A stretch of 64,000 bases of DNA from Portunus trituberculatus (GCF_017591435.1 NC_059276.1:8970276-9034275); one strand, 5' to 3'. Shown: positions 23,430 to 35,076, counted from the stretch's first letter. Notes: generated by a model from the sequence alone, not told the origin. Program-made: numbers and translations.

Positions 23430-23495
23430 GAAACTAAGTGGATTTTTTCCATTTTATGTTGCCCTTGGCCAGCTTTTCCCTCTTACATAAAAAAG
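23430..23495 (+). mobile_element. LINE 3'-end relic, copy c (tail only)
   Basis: Only ACTAAGTGGATTTTTTCC and TGTTGCCCTTGGCCAGC with TTTTCCCTCTTACATAAAAA remain. Third consecutive copy of the same 3' end. Confidence 0.65.
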
Positions 23496-23589
23496 AACGA
23501 GAAAAAAGAAGAAAAGAAAAAGAAGAAAGGTGAAAACTTTTAAAGGCATCTTCGTGTGCATCTTCATCCCCAAGAGCGCATGGAGGGAG

Positions 23590-23859
23590 CAGGTAAGAGC
23601 CTCAGGTAACACAGTTCATCATCATTACTTCCCCGCCCGTGTCACGCTCACCTGGGGAAGGAAAGACTCTCCGGCAAGACAGGTAACGAGACGCCGCTAC
23701 CTCTTATAAGAATTCTCTCATACCTGGTGGTCAATTCAAGTTACCTGACCAAGACTACTGAAGACGTGTTAGCTCTACCGTGTCACTGTTCACGCTTCAC
23801 TGTTCCACCTGGCCACTTCACATGCTTAATGAAGGCAAGGTGAGTTTATTGTTACCTGT

Positions 23860-23860
<1 letters not shown>
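23590..23860. other. CAGGT/ACCTG-rich segment; possible 5' exon (weak)
   Basis: At least eight CAGGT or ACCTG words occur in about 270 bases of non-repetitive DNA. TATAAG lies at 23705, and an ATG-initiated frame (23780) reads into AAG|GTGAGT at about 23839, a good donor context. This could be a small first exon or a motif cluster; no protein motif supports it. Confidence 0.15.

Positions 23861-23861
<1 letters not shown>

Positions 23862-23896
<35 letters not shown>
23862..23896. repeat. (CT)n microsatellite
   Basis: Short CT array followed by T-rich sequence. Confidence 0.93.
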
Positions 23897-23906
<10 letters not shown>

Positions 23907-24348
23907 CTGTTTCTTTCCCACGGTTATGCTTGAGTTTTTTCCTTCCTTTTTTTATATTCTTTTTTTACTTTTGAGTTTTTTGCATTTTTTGTGTGGTAGA
24001 TTAATGCATGGTGGGTTTTAGCGTGTTTTTTTGTTGCTCTCTTTCTTTATCTCCTTCCCCAAGCTTATGTTTTGATGTGCTTGTGCTTCCTGTTAATTAT
24101 CTTCTTTTGTTTCCATGTCATGCTTGTGCTAGAGTAACAAACATGATAAATAAAGAGTTAATGTGAGGTCAAGTTTTTTGCCTTGTTTTTCGTGTTGTGT
24201 CTTTGCTTGTCTTCCTATGATTATGTTTGGATTAATGTTCATGTTTTCTTCTCCTCGCTTCAATTATATGAGTCTTATGATGTGACTTTGCTGCTTCTCA
24301 TTAACATATTTGATTATTTATCGTCCGACAAATAAAGTGAGTGAAAGA
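23897..24348. other. T-rich unique DNA, no gene
   Basis: T-rich with TTGTGCTTG/CATGTTTTGATG words recurring loosely; no clear period and no gene. Confidence 0.45.
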
Positions 24349-24550
24349 TTAACACGCTTCGTTATACACCATTCAGTTCTGCTTACTATATGATCTTATT
24401 CAGCTTCAGAAACTTATGTAGGGGATTCAAATAGTGAGGACTGTGGCCATTAATCTTCTGACCTCCACAGACACTTCCTAATGCCAATAGAATGGTCTAA
24501 TCGTATGCAAATCTCAAGGTAAAATTGTGTCCCAGTACTGAAGGAGTTAA
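24349..24550 (-). mobile_element. TTAA-MITE copy 8
   Basis: TTAA (24349-24352) is followed by CACGCTTCG, so about 15 terminal bases (CCCTTCAGTACCATGA) are missing at this end. The core is typical (CAGCTTCAGAAACTTATG, TGACCTCCACAGACACTTCC). The other end is intact: CCCAGTACTGAAGGAG-TTAA (24547-24550). Confidence 0.85.
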
Positions 24551-24602
24551 TCGGTTGTTTCTTTCCATTGCAAAATTTTCCAGGCATTTATGATGATTTT
24601 TC

Positions 24603-24816
24603 TCAACGCCTTAAGTACTGGGACACATTTTTATCTTGAGATTCATATATGATTAGACCATTTTATAAACATGAGGAAGGGTCTATGGAGGTCAAAGGAT
24701 TAATGGCCAGAGCATTCGCTATTTTAATCTCCTACATAAGTTTCTGAAGCTGTAAAAATTCATCAAATAGTAAGCAGAATGAATATGAAAACACGTCATG
24801 GTACTCAAGTGGTTAA
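24603..24816 (+). mobile_element. TTAA-MITE copy 9, inverted to copy 8
   Basis: TCAA (24603-24606), CGCCTTAAGTACTGGGACAC, full core, then CACGTCATGGTACTCAAGTGG and TTAA (24813-24816). It faces copy 8 head to head across 52 bases, forming an inverted pair of about 200-bp arms. Confidence 0.87.
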
Positions 24817-25121
24817 GTTTTCATGATCAAATAACTGAGAACGTTATCATTTCTTTCAAACTGCAATAATAAACTCTAATTCTTTATAAGTTTTCGATGC
24901 TTAAATATTGACTTTCAGAGCAACATTATCACAATCTCGCCTGTGTTTAGACTTCAAAGATTAATGATTTTTTCAAGGAGTGTTCACAATTACTTTGAGG
25001 TCACCTGATGCGAAAATCTTACCTACCTTTAAAAATCTCATCCTTACATAGTCTCAGTCCACCATTGTTATTTTAAAGAGTCTGTAGAATAAACCAAAGC
25101 TATAATTCAAGACTCCACAAC
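24817..25121. other. AT-rich unique DNA, no gene
   Basis: Nothing recognised beyond AT-rich sequence. Confidence 0.5.
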
Positions 25122-25400
25122 CTGATCGCGATATTAGGACACTTCTAACGATATTCAGCATTATTTTATCGCTATATCTACCGTACGCAGCAATCTCCCT
25201 CCTCCCTTCATTCTTTCTACGAGCTGATAGCGATATTAGGACACTTCTAGCCTTATCTATCGTACGAAGCAATTTCCCTCCCTCCTTTCATTCTCACTCC
25301 GAATTAATAGCGATATTAGGACACTTCTAGCAATATTCAGCATAATTTTATCCTTATATCTACCTTACGATTCAACCTCACTCCCTCCCTTCATTCTGGC
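25122..25400. repeat. Minisatellite, three units (102, ~80, ~100 bp)
   Basis: GCGATATTAGGACACTTCTA recurs at about 25128, 25229 and 25309, each followed by CTATATCTACCGTACG-like and CTCCCT-CTTCATTCT phrases. The middle unit lacks about 25 bases (the ATTCAGCATTATTTTATC segment). Confidence 0.85.
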
Positions 25401-26130
<730 letters not shown>

Positions 26131-26131
<1 letters not shown>

Positions 26132-26574
26132 CACAGCCAATATTCCCCTCAATGGCAACACTTACCCAACATTCATCAGATAACGAGCCAGAAATTCACA
26201 GACCACAACATTTCAAAAGCGAGCCAAAATAAAAACACAAACGCTAACATCTATTTTTTTCCCCGAGCTCGTTTTGCAAGCTTGTTAAATCCTGTTGAGC
26301 ATTTAAGCGGTCCATCCCAGGTGAGTCTTAGCTGCGTGTAAATCAAGGTAGAAATTACAACTGACATTAGGGGAAGGCTTCACCAACCATCACCTCTGCC
26401 GCTCCTTGAACATTAAAACTAAACCTGCCAGAGTTAAAAGCCATTACTCTCTACTTTACGAGACGCTCCCATACTGTACTATAAGACGTGGGATCTACCG
26501 CAGAGAACAGGACGGGAACACGGATCCTCGCCACCTGTTGCTTATTGACAGTGAAATCCCTGGGAAAAATATCA
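26131..26574. other. No gene recognised
   Basis: Unique sequence with no repeat structure I can see. An ATG-initiated frame (26488-26736) enters the downstream minisatellite and has no domain. Confidence 0.45.
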
Positions 26575-27330
26575 AAGGTACATAATGTGGAGACGCTGAA
26601 AAGAGATGATAATTTGAGGCGAGAGAAAGACAGACCTCATTATTTTTACACCAATATGAAAGATTACTCAATATTGGAAAAAAAAAAAAGAATGAGGGTT
26701 ATTAATAGTGAGACGCTTGGAATACTTAGAAATTAAAGGTGTGTGATTTAAAGACGTTACATGGAAATGCCAAAAAGAGATGGTGATATTTAGATGTAAG
26801 AGAAAGACACACCTCATTTTTTCACTCAAATAAGGAAGCAACTCTAAAATCTGGAAAAGAAAGAAAGAAAGGTTATTAACAGTGAGAGAAGATGTTATAT
26901 TGGGATACGAGAAAGAGACAGTGATATTTAGAGGTAAAGAAAGCCAGACTGAATTTTTCTCCACTCAAATAGGAAAGATTACTCTAAAATCTGGAAAAAT
27001 AAAGAAAGAAAGGTTATTAATAGTGAGTGAAGATGTTATATTGGCATACGAAAAAGAGACAGTGGTATTTAGAGGTAAAGAAAGACAGACTGAATTTTTT
27101 CCAGTTAAATATGAAAAATTACGCTAAAATCTAGGCAAAATTGGAAAGAAAGTGTTGTACTAGTGAAACACATGCAATACTAAAAAAGATAAAGGTTCGT
27201 AAAGGCATTATATGGGAATACCGAAAAAAAGATGGTGAACATTTGAGGTAAGAGAAAGAAAATAGACTTCATTCTTTCGTTCAAATAAGAAAGATTACTC
27301 TAAAATCTGAGGAAATATATAAAGAAGGGT
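26575..27330. repeat. Minisatellite with alternating unit length (177/137/141/174)
   Basis: The phrase AGAGAAAGACAGACCTCATT or a variant occurs at 26622, 26799, 26936, 27077 and 27251, followed by AGATTACTCTAAAATCTGG and AAAGGTTATTAATAGTGAG. Long units carry an extra roughly 36-base piece (ACGCTTGGAATACTTAG-like) absent from the middle ones. The 141-bp spacing keeps one frame open over two units (26882-27127), which I treat as a by-product. Confidence 0.85.
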
Positions 27331-27420
27331 GTATAGGGTGTATGGGGCATCAAAATGGTAGGTGGTAAATTCAACAATGATAGATGACGAAAATTTAATG
27401 TAATGTAAAAAAAAAAAAAC

Positions 27421-27812
27421 CTTTGTCGCGTCATTTATTGTCAGTGAAAAGGAAATTAATGGAAAATATACTAAACTTGAAGAAAAAATGAAAAATAAAT
27501 GTAAAAAAGGATAAAATTACAATAAGATCCAATAACTAAAAGAGATAACAACAAAACGCACTTTTTTTTCGCTTCATCTGTGGATAATAAAAATAAAAAC
27601 ACATAAAAGATAAACAAATGAATAAATACTGACATAAAACTGAAAAAAAATTAAATAAGTGTAAAAAATGATAAAATTACAATAAGATCCAATAACTAAA
27701 AGAGATAACGACAAAATGCACCTTTTTTTCGCTTCACTTGTGGATTATAAAAGCGAAAAAAACATAAGAGATAAACAAATAAATAAACACTGACATAAAA
27801 CTGAAGATAACA
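27421..27812. repeat. A-rich minisatellite, 160-bp period
   Basis: Two strong units start at 27501 and 27661, sharing ATAAAATTACAATAAGATCC, AACTAAAAGAGATAAC and ACACTGACATAAAACTGAA-like phrases. A degraded earlier part lies at 27421-27500. Confidence 0.85.
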
Positions 27813-28026
27813 CCAAAAATTCATACGTTTCTTTTCCACCAAGTTGCGTAAAAGCTTCGAACCAAATATGGCCACTTTTTCCTCTCCCTCTCTCCATTTT
27901 CAACGGTAATTGCTCCACGTGGAAAACATTTTTACGTCCGCCAGGAAAAGTCATCTTCGCTTTCCGTTTTCTTCAGGACACGACGCGGACACAGTGACTC
28001 GTGACTAGATTTTCCTTCAACACAAA

Positions 28027-28090
28027 AGGAGGAGAAGAAGGAGGAGGAGGAGGAGGAAGAGGAGGAGGAGGAGGAGGAGGAAGAGGAGGA
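28027..28090. repeat. (AGG)n microsatellite
   Basis: AGG triplets with AAG interruptions. Confidence 0.95.
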
Positions 28091-28137
28091 TGGGGCTCGG
28101 ATTTCCTTACCAAAAACGGAAAAACATAAAGGTGTCA

Positions 28138-28139
<2 letters not shown>

Positions 28140-28216
<77 letters not shown>
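28140..28216. repeat. (CT)n microsatellite
   Basis: 77-base CT array between two AGG arrays, so purine bias changes strand twice in 320 bases. Confidence 0.97.
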
Positions 28217-28219
<3 letters not shown>

Positions 28220-28286
28220 GTATAATCCCGCGGAGTCTCTTTTCCTGTTCCTTTCTCGTCCTAAAGCTTATTCTCAATCCACTGGG

Positions 28287-28350
28287 AAAGAAGAAGAAGA
28301 AGAGGAGGAGGAGGAGGAGGAGGAGGAGGAGGAGGAGGAGGAGGAGGAGA
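28287..28350. repeat. (AAG)n-(AGG)n microsatellite
   Basis: Four AAG triplets then AGG to 28350. Confidence 0.96.
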
Positions 28351-28542
28351 TCACAGTTGTTATATGAAGAAAATCCTTGTTCCTCCAGTCTATAATTTCC
28401 CTTGAGTTCATTACGAAAGAAGAAGCAACACAGAATATTAATAGATGGAGATAATCAAACACAAAGATAAATGCAAATGTAAGTAATGTAGTTCCTGTCC
28501 TGTTTGTCAATGAGAATACACGAGAAATGTATACAATTATGC

Positions 28543-28543
<1 letters not shown>

Positions 28544-28618
<75 letters not shown>
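28544..28618. repeat. (AC)n microsatellite
   Basis: 75-base AC array. Confidence 0.97.
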
Positions 28619-28621
<3 letters not shown>

Positions 28622-29179
28622 TCACCAGGAAGAGAATAACTAAAAAACGTACAAGGAAGGTCAAGAAACAGGGATGAACTTGTCTTTTTCTCTTTTATTT
28701 CTTGTATTTATTCTTTTTCTTCCTATTCCTTCTTTCTTACTGTACAAAAATACCTTTCCAGACTTATTTTCCTTCTATTCTTCTCTTTCATTTGTATTTA
28801 TTCCTTTCTAGTATATTTTTTATAACCTATTCTTCTTTTCTTCTTTTGTGTTTCCTTTCCTTTTTTTAATATTTTTTTTTTCCCTTTGTAGTTCCGCTTC
28901 TCATTAAAAAGATAGTCTTAATCACATATTTCCCTACACATATCCTTTACTCTCTTTTTTTCACCATAATATTCTTCTTCTATATTTCATTCCTTCACAT
29001 ATAACTCTTTTTTTTCCATTTCCTTCTGTTCTACTCCATCTCCCATATTTCCCAAGCATTCCTTCCTATTTTACTCCCCATTTCTCTGTCATATTTCCTT
29101 ATCCTTATCTTCGCTTCTTCACCCTTTCTACACTTGCCATTCTCTCCCCAGTCACCCTTCTCCTTCACCCCACAGTCCT
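28619..29179. other. T/C-rich tract, no gene
   Basis: T-rich sequence with recurring CTTATTTTCCTTCTATTC and TGTATTTATTC words, probably an eroded pyrimidine-rich minisatellite; period not clear by eye. Confidence 0.5.
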
Positions 29180-29305
29180 CCCCCCACACGCATTCATTTC
29201 TCCTTCCTCATCTCTCCCCACGCATTTATTTCTCCCTCCCTCCTACTCTGTCTCCCCACGCAGTCATCCTACCCCTCCCCCTCATGCTCTCTCCCCACGC
29301 TCTAT
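29180..29305. repeat. C-rich minisatellite, ~38-bp period
   Basis: CTCCCCACGCA or a variant recurs near 29180, 29216, 29254 and 29293, each followed by TTCATTTCTCC-like sequence in the first two. Confidence 0.78.
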
Positions 29306-29408
29306 GCTAACGTATGCGCAAACATCAACCAGACACAGGCAACGGGACGCTCCAATGCTCATGAATACCTTATCGATTAGTGAACATTTGTCAAGTGCGT
29401 TTTGTGCA

Positions 29409-29465
29409 TCCTCCTCCTCCTCCTCCTCCTCCTCCTCCTCCTCCTCCTCCTCCTCCTCCTCCTTC
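29409..29465. repeat. (CCT)n microsatellite
   Basis: 19 CCT triplets, then degenerate pyrimidine-rich DNA. Confidence 0.97.
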
Positions 29466-29890
29466 TCGTCTTTTTTCTTTTTTTTTTTTCCTGGTGTGTC
29501 CGCGTCCTCCTCTCTTTTTTTTCTCTCTCTTTTTTGCTCACAGCCGCCACGTTCTGCTTCTTCTCTCCTTTCTCCTCCTCCTCCGCTTCCCCTCCTCCTC
29601 TTCGTTCTCTTTCTCCTTTTCTTCTCATTTTCCTATCTTTCTTTCTCATGTTCTTTGACTTTCTTCAGTTTGTATTTCTTTTTCTATATTTCTTTAATTT
29701 TTTTTCAGTTTTTCCTTTCTTTCGTTCTTTCTTCCTTCTCTTCCACCTCTTAGTCGTTTCCTAATCGTCCTCGTCTTCCTCCTCTCTTCCTCCTTTATCT
29801 TCTTCTCCATCGTCCTTGTTCTACCCACACTACCATTACTTCCTTCTCCTCCTCCTTCTCCTCCTCCTCCTACCACTACTACCACTATCA
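29466..29890. other. Pyrimidine-rich tract, no gene
   Basis: Almost continuous T/C with scattered TCC triplets; several overlapping Ser/Phe/Leu frames arise from composition. Confidence 0.6.
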
Positions 29891-30391
29891 GTAAGAGTAA
29901 GCATGGAGGTATACTTGCAGCAAAACCTAGGCAAACATAACCTAACCAACCAAACTAACACAGATATCTAAGCGCCGGGTCGTAAGTTTAATGCACAAGT
30001 CAACCACGAAACTTACGCTACGCTACGAGACTGCTAACGTTACTCGCGCTAAGAGGAAAGAGAGTGCAGTGAGGAGAAGGAAAAATACACAGATAAACAG
30101 CCATAAAGATAAGCTCGTGGTGTTGCTCCGTGATAATGATGATGATAATGATGATGATTATGATGGAGAGCAGGAGAAGGCGGCGCAGGAGGGCGAGACA
30201 GGGAGTTAGTGGTTTATGAAGAAGAAAAATTAGACAAGAGGAGGAAGAAAATAATTACGTGGTTTAGGAAGTGGTCTGGCTCAACACGAAAACAAAATAT
30301 ATATAATGAGAATGAAACAAAGCGAGGTTAAGTGAAACTATAACAATAAGCGAGGTAGATTAGACATCACACATAGGTAAAAATAGTGATG
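29891..30391. other. No gene; (GAT)n at about 30134-30162
   Basis: Unique AT-rich DNA, a CATAACCTAACCAACC word at 29936 and a short GAT array. Frame 29991-30209 lacks any domain. Confidence 0.5.
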
Positions 30392-30570
30392 TTAACTCCT
30401 TCAGTACTGGGACGCACTTTTATCATGAGTTTTGGATGTGATTAGACGATTTTATTACTGAAAAGAGTTTATGGAGGTCAGAAGAATAATGGCCACAGTC
30501 CTCACTATTTTAATCGCCAAATAGTAAGTAGAATGAATATAAAAACGCGTCATGGTACTGAAAGGGTTAA
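30392..30570 (+). mobile_element. TTAA-MITE copy 10, internally deleted
   Basis: TTAA (30392-30395), CTCCTTCAGTACTGGGACGC, core GTTTATGGAGGTCAGAAG, then CTATTTTAATCGCC joined directly to AAATAGTAAGTAGAATG. About 35 bases (the CACATAAGTTTCTGAAGC segment) are deleted. It ends CGCGTCATGGTACTGAAAGGG-TTAA (30567-30570) with both termini well preserved. Confidence 0.9.
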
Positions 30571-30959
30571 TGATGAAAACGGAAATAAAATAAAACGTAC
30601 ATGTTTAAAAATACATTACAGAATGGTCATAAAGCTAAAGGAGTGATGTATATATGACTTAACGCAGGTAAGTAACAGGTAACCTCATTAGCGAGAACAT
30701 CACACCTATATCTACTTATCTGAAGCATGTAATCAACTTTTTATCCGCAAATGTATCAGTAACAGAGCTAGAAGAGATAAAAATGTTCTCTGTTAATCAC
30801 ACCTCGTATAGAATTTTAATACCTGCACACACCTAAGTAATGTAATCTAATGTACTCACCTGTGTTAAACGTTCTCATCCTTGCAACACAGGTAACTTCC
30901 CCTCACCTGTAAAGAGAGAGGAATTAATAAATATTGATATAAATAATTTGAAAAGAAAA
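30571..30959. other. No gene; CAGGT/ACCTG-rich segment
   Basis: Eight or more CAGGT, ACCTG or ACACCT words lie in 30660-30912 of otherwise unique AT-rich DNA. Function unknown. Confidence 0.45.
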
Positions 30960-31715
30960 GTACGATTTATAAACCAAAATAAGTGCAGCTCATCATATCA
31001 GAACAATTTTAGAGGTGAAGAAAAGAAAAAATATGCCTAAAATGATAGAGAAGTAAAAATAAATGCGAGAATAAAAACAATATTAGTAAATAGAAAATAG
31101 AAAAATTACCGGAAATAATCTAAAAGTAAAGATAAAGGCAAGAATGAAGACGGTAATTAATAATAAAAATAAATAGACAAACTAGTTAATGTTATGTAAA
31201 TGTAAAGACAAAGGCGAGTATAAAAACAAGGCCAGTAAATAGAAACAATAAAAACTACCTGGAATTACCTGAAAAAGACAGACACGTGAGTAAAAATAAT
31301 AAAACTAAACAGAAATCGAGAAGTCCACCTAAAATTATCTACAAGTAAAGAAAAAAAACTAAAATAAAAAAAAAATAGTAAATAGAAAAAGAAAATCTAA
31401 TATTATCTAAAAGTAAAGACAAACAATAAAAAGCAATAGAAGTAAACAGAAAAACAACACCTAAAATAATCTAAAATATAAAAAAACACGACAATAAAAA
31501 CAATAATAGTAAACACAAAGAGAACTACCTAAAATTACCTAAATCTGAAGAAAATACGAGAATAAAACAATAGAAATAAACAGAAGCAGAACTACCTAAA
31601 TCTATAAAGAACTAAAAAAAAAAGCAATAAAAACAGCAATAGCAAACACAAACATAGCTAAAAATATCAAAAACTAAAGACAAGCCTGAGAATGAAAACA
31701 ATAGAAGCAACACAC
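30960..31715. repeat. Degenerate A-rich minisatellite, ~70-90-bp units
   Basis: About nine units sharing ACCTAAAATTATCTAAAAGT, AAAGACAAAGGCGAGAATA and AACAATAGAAGTAAACAGA-like phrases between about 31020 and 31715. Heavily diverged with many indels. No open frame. Confidence 0.75.
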
Positions 31716-32014
31716 GATCCAGAAACACAGGTAGCATCAACTTACCTGTAAAAGGGCGAGGCGAAATTTAAGATACATAGGAAACGAAAGGGAATATATT
31801 GTATACGGCTAACGAGAGGGAGATAAGCCTGAGTGGAGAGTAATGACAGGTGAAGGGCGACTCATCCCTGGAGTATCAAGGGTGTGTGTGTGTTGATAGG
31901 GTGATGTTTGCCTAAAGGGTGTTGCTTGTATTTGCATCATTTTCTCATTGGTGGTGGTGATAATATATATTCCTACAAGCATCACCACCACTTTTACTAT
32001 AAACAAAACCACTG

Positions 32015-32048
<34 letters not shown>

Positions 32049-32105
32049 CACATACACACATATATGCACATATTATATGGTATTTTAATTTTCAAGCTTT
32101 ATTCG

Positions 32106-32148
<43 letters not shown>
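31716..32148. repeat. (ACT)n at 32016-32048 and (AC)n at 32107-32148
   Basis: Two short arrays; the preceding 300 bases are unique with no gene. Confidence 0.9.
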
Positions 32149-32149
<1 letters not shown>

Positions 32150-32336
32150 GTTTTTCTATGAATATTCCTATTGTGTTTGACATCTTTACTGCATTTCTTT
32201 ATGTTATTTTTTTCCTCCTTCAGTCTATTGTACTGATCAGTAATTTTTTTTTTCATTTTTTCTGTTTTTTTTTTTGTGTGTGTGTGATGGAAACGTCGTG
32301 TAGTTACAAGAATGATGTGTAGACGCGCTCGTAAAG

Positions 32337-32337
<1 letters not shown>

Positions 32338-32394
<57 letters not shown>

Positions 32395-32449
32395 CGATGC
32401 AAATGTATGAAGGAGAAGTATTCAGGATGTTTAAGCACATTCCAAAACC

Positions 32450-32522
<73 letters not shown>
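32338..32522. repeat. Two (AC)n arrays
   Basis: AC at 32338-32393 and 32452-32522, separated by 58 unique bases. Together with 32107-32148 they form a same-strand cluster. Confidence 0.97.
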
Positions 32523-32526
<4 letters not shown>

Positions 32527-33012
32527 AACGGTCAATAACGCCTAGGGACAGAGAGGATCCGGGAGAGGCGACGAGGGTCAAGGATGTAACCTCCTGCAGC
32601 AGGTTCCCTCACGCCTATGTACCTGTCTTTCCTGTCCCTCCCTTCCCTCCCTCCCTTCCTTCCCTTCCCTTCCCTTCCTAGCCCTGCCCAGTCCTGCTCC
32701 AGCCCTACACTTCCCCAATCCTCCCCAGCTCTTCCCAGTCCTTCCTTTTCATGTTCCTTACTTTCATTTCTCTCTTTACTTTCTTCTTTTCGTTCCTTTT
32801 ATACATTTCTCTCTTTCTATGTCATGTTCTGCCTTATCTTGTCTCACTCATACATTTCCTTCGTCTCTCCTTCCTTTTATTCATTATTGCTTCAACTGTT
32901 TTTCTGTGTTTTTATGGTTTCTTTCGTCCTCTTCGTGTACTTCCTTTTATGTTGTTTCCTTTCTCTATTCATCTTTCTCTTCTTCCCTCTACTGTTTGCT
33001 GTTCTTGCTGCG
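32523..33012. other. Pyrimidine-rich tract, no gene
   Basis: T/C-biased with CCCTTCCCTTCC runs at 32636-32680. Frames 32617-33135 and 32751-33149 are compositional artefacts continuing into the AC array. Confidence 0.55.

Positions 33013-33094
<82 letters not shown>
33013..33094. repeat. (AC)n microsatellite
   Basis: 82-base AC array. Confidence 0.97.
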
Positions 33095-33096
<2 letters not shown>

Positions 33097-33510
33097 ACAC
33101 CGTCAGAAATTTCATATTGTGTTTGTACTTGTTAAATGCTCGTGGATGAAATGTACGTCATTTATTTATTTTATTTATTTTTCTATTTTGTTCATTCACT
33201 TATTTATTTATTTTTTTTTTGTGTGTGTGTGTCGACAATGCCTACCTGTATTTTTCACCCGTATGTCTCCAGAACAAGTCAAGGAAACACATTCACAAGT
33301 AAGGATGTTTACAAAGCACTCCTCTCCCATTCTCCCCTCTCCCTCTCCCCTCACCCCTATCCCTTCACCCAGGGTTCTACAAGGTATTATTCTGTGCACA
33401 GGTGAGCTGATGCCTGTCTGGGGGTGTGGGACAGGTATTCGACCCCTGCTGTTCCTTACCTCACCTTTATCTACGTCACATGATTCTTCTACTACAATTA
33501 CTAGTTAAAC
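33095..33510. other. No gene recognised
   Basis: T-rich (TTTATT words, then GTGTGTGTGT) followed by a CCCTCTCCC-rich portion; no domain. Confidence 0.45.
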
Positions 33511-34140
33511 CTCAAATCTGCATACTCGTAGAGGAGAAATCAAGAGAAGTAATAACTGTAGGGCTTTCAAAAAGTTTATTGATGTATAAGATTGAAAATA
33601 TATATAAAAGGCGAAAATTAATGACATATGAGGGAGTATTATAATATCAGGGAAAAATCAAGAAAAAATAACTGAAGGCCTTTTCGAACAAGACCATTGA
33701 GGTATAAGGTTGAAAATATATATAAAAAGGCGAAAATAAGTGAAATATAAGGGAGTACATTAATATCTCTCACGTATGACCTCAAATCTGCAGAGTAGTA
33801 GAGGGAAAACAAAAAAATTAACTATAGGTCTTTTCAAACAAGGATATTAATGTATGAGGTTAAAAATATACATAAAAAGACAAAAAATAAGTGAAAAAAA
33901 TGAAGGAGTATTTTAGTATATCACACGTATGATAATAAGTCAACTGCATAATTAATGACCTCAAATCTGCATAGTAGTACAGAGAAAATCAAGAAAAAAA
34001 TAAACTATGGGTCTTTCCAAACAAGGATTTTAATGTATAAGGTAGAAAATACATATAAAAAGCGAAAATAAATGAAAAATGAGGGTTGTATTTTAACATA
34101 TTTCAGGAATGATATTAAGCCTCAATTTTAAATGTACGAA
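33511..34140. repeat. Minisatellite, four units of 116-183 bp
   Basis: CCTCAAATCTGCATAGTAG starts units near 33511, 33780 and 33960. The phrase TAACTATAGGTCTTTTCAAA or a variant falls at 33553, 33669, 33819 and 34001. GAAAATATATATAAAAAGGC and GAGGGAGTATTTTA follow. The second unit lacks most of the leading segment, so unit length grows 116, 150, 183 along the array. Confidence 0.84.
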
Positions 34141-34159
34141 TAATTTGGCTGCTACTGTG

Positions 34160-34411
34160 CCTCCCCCTCTTCTTCTTCCTCTTCCTCCTCCTCCTCCTCC
34201 TCCTCCTCCTCCTCCTCCACCTTCTCTTCCTCCTCCTCCTCCTCCTCTTGCCCGGTGGTACGACGCATAATTCATGGCTCTCATTACGTCAGCCTGAGGA
34301 GGAGGAGGAGGAGGAGGAGGAGGAGGAGGAGGAGGAGACTAAGATCCGGGAGGTGTTGCCCTTAAACTTGCCCTCATCTTCCCCCTTACCTCCCCTCTCC
34401 TCTCCATTCCC

Positions 34412-34454
<43 letters not shown>

Positions 34455-34460
34455 CCCCTT
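34160..34460. repeat. (TCC)n - 47 bases - (AGG)n inverted pair, then (CT)n
   Basis: TCC-rich to 34248 and AGG at 34296-34338 are reverse complements flanking a 47-base spacer, so the DNA can fold back. A (CT)n array follows at 34412-34451. Confidence 0.93.
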
Positions 34461-34750
34461 CATAATGTGTCTCGTATCTTCCTAAATTGGTCATTTGGAT
34501 AAAACAAGGCACGTAAAGAAATAATATTATCTTACATATCCTACAATTAAGGCGACTTTCTATTCCCTAATACTTTAAAACCCGCTCCCTACAAAATAAA
34601 ACACGTCCTTTAAAATATGACCGGCCTCGTCTTGCTCTAAATGATGTTATGTTAAATGTTGGTTTTTAATGAAATATGAAAATAAGAATCACAACAGTAT
34701 ATATTCATTTCCATTACTGTTGCTAATATTACTCCTTCTCCTCCTCCTCC

Positions 34751-34805
34751 CACTACTACTACTATTACTACTACTACTACTGCTATTACTATTACTACTG
34801 CTACA

Positions 34806-34845
<40 letters not shown>

Positions 34846-34892
34846 TACTACTATTACTACTGGTATTACTATTACTACTGCTACTACAACTG

Positions 34893-34952
<60 letters not shown>

Positions 34953-34964
34953 TTACTACTACTG

Positions 34965-35034
<70 letters not shown>

Positions 35035-35076
35035 AATACTACTACTACTACTACTACTACTATTACTATTATTACA
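34751..35076. repeat. (ACT)n block, ~325 bp
   Basis: Mostly ACT triplets with ATT and GCT interruptions. It translates as poly-Leu, poly-Tyr or poly-Thr in different frames; not a gene. Confidence 0.97.

Noticed and set aside
25122..25400. CRISPR array
   Set aside because: Repeats of about 100 bp diverge and have no regular spacers; composition and repeat content indicate a eukaryotic genome.
26882..27127. Two 47-residue repeats in an 81-aa frame
   Set aside because: Confined to two minisatellite units; neighbouring units of the same array are not open.
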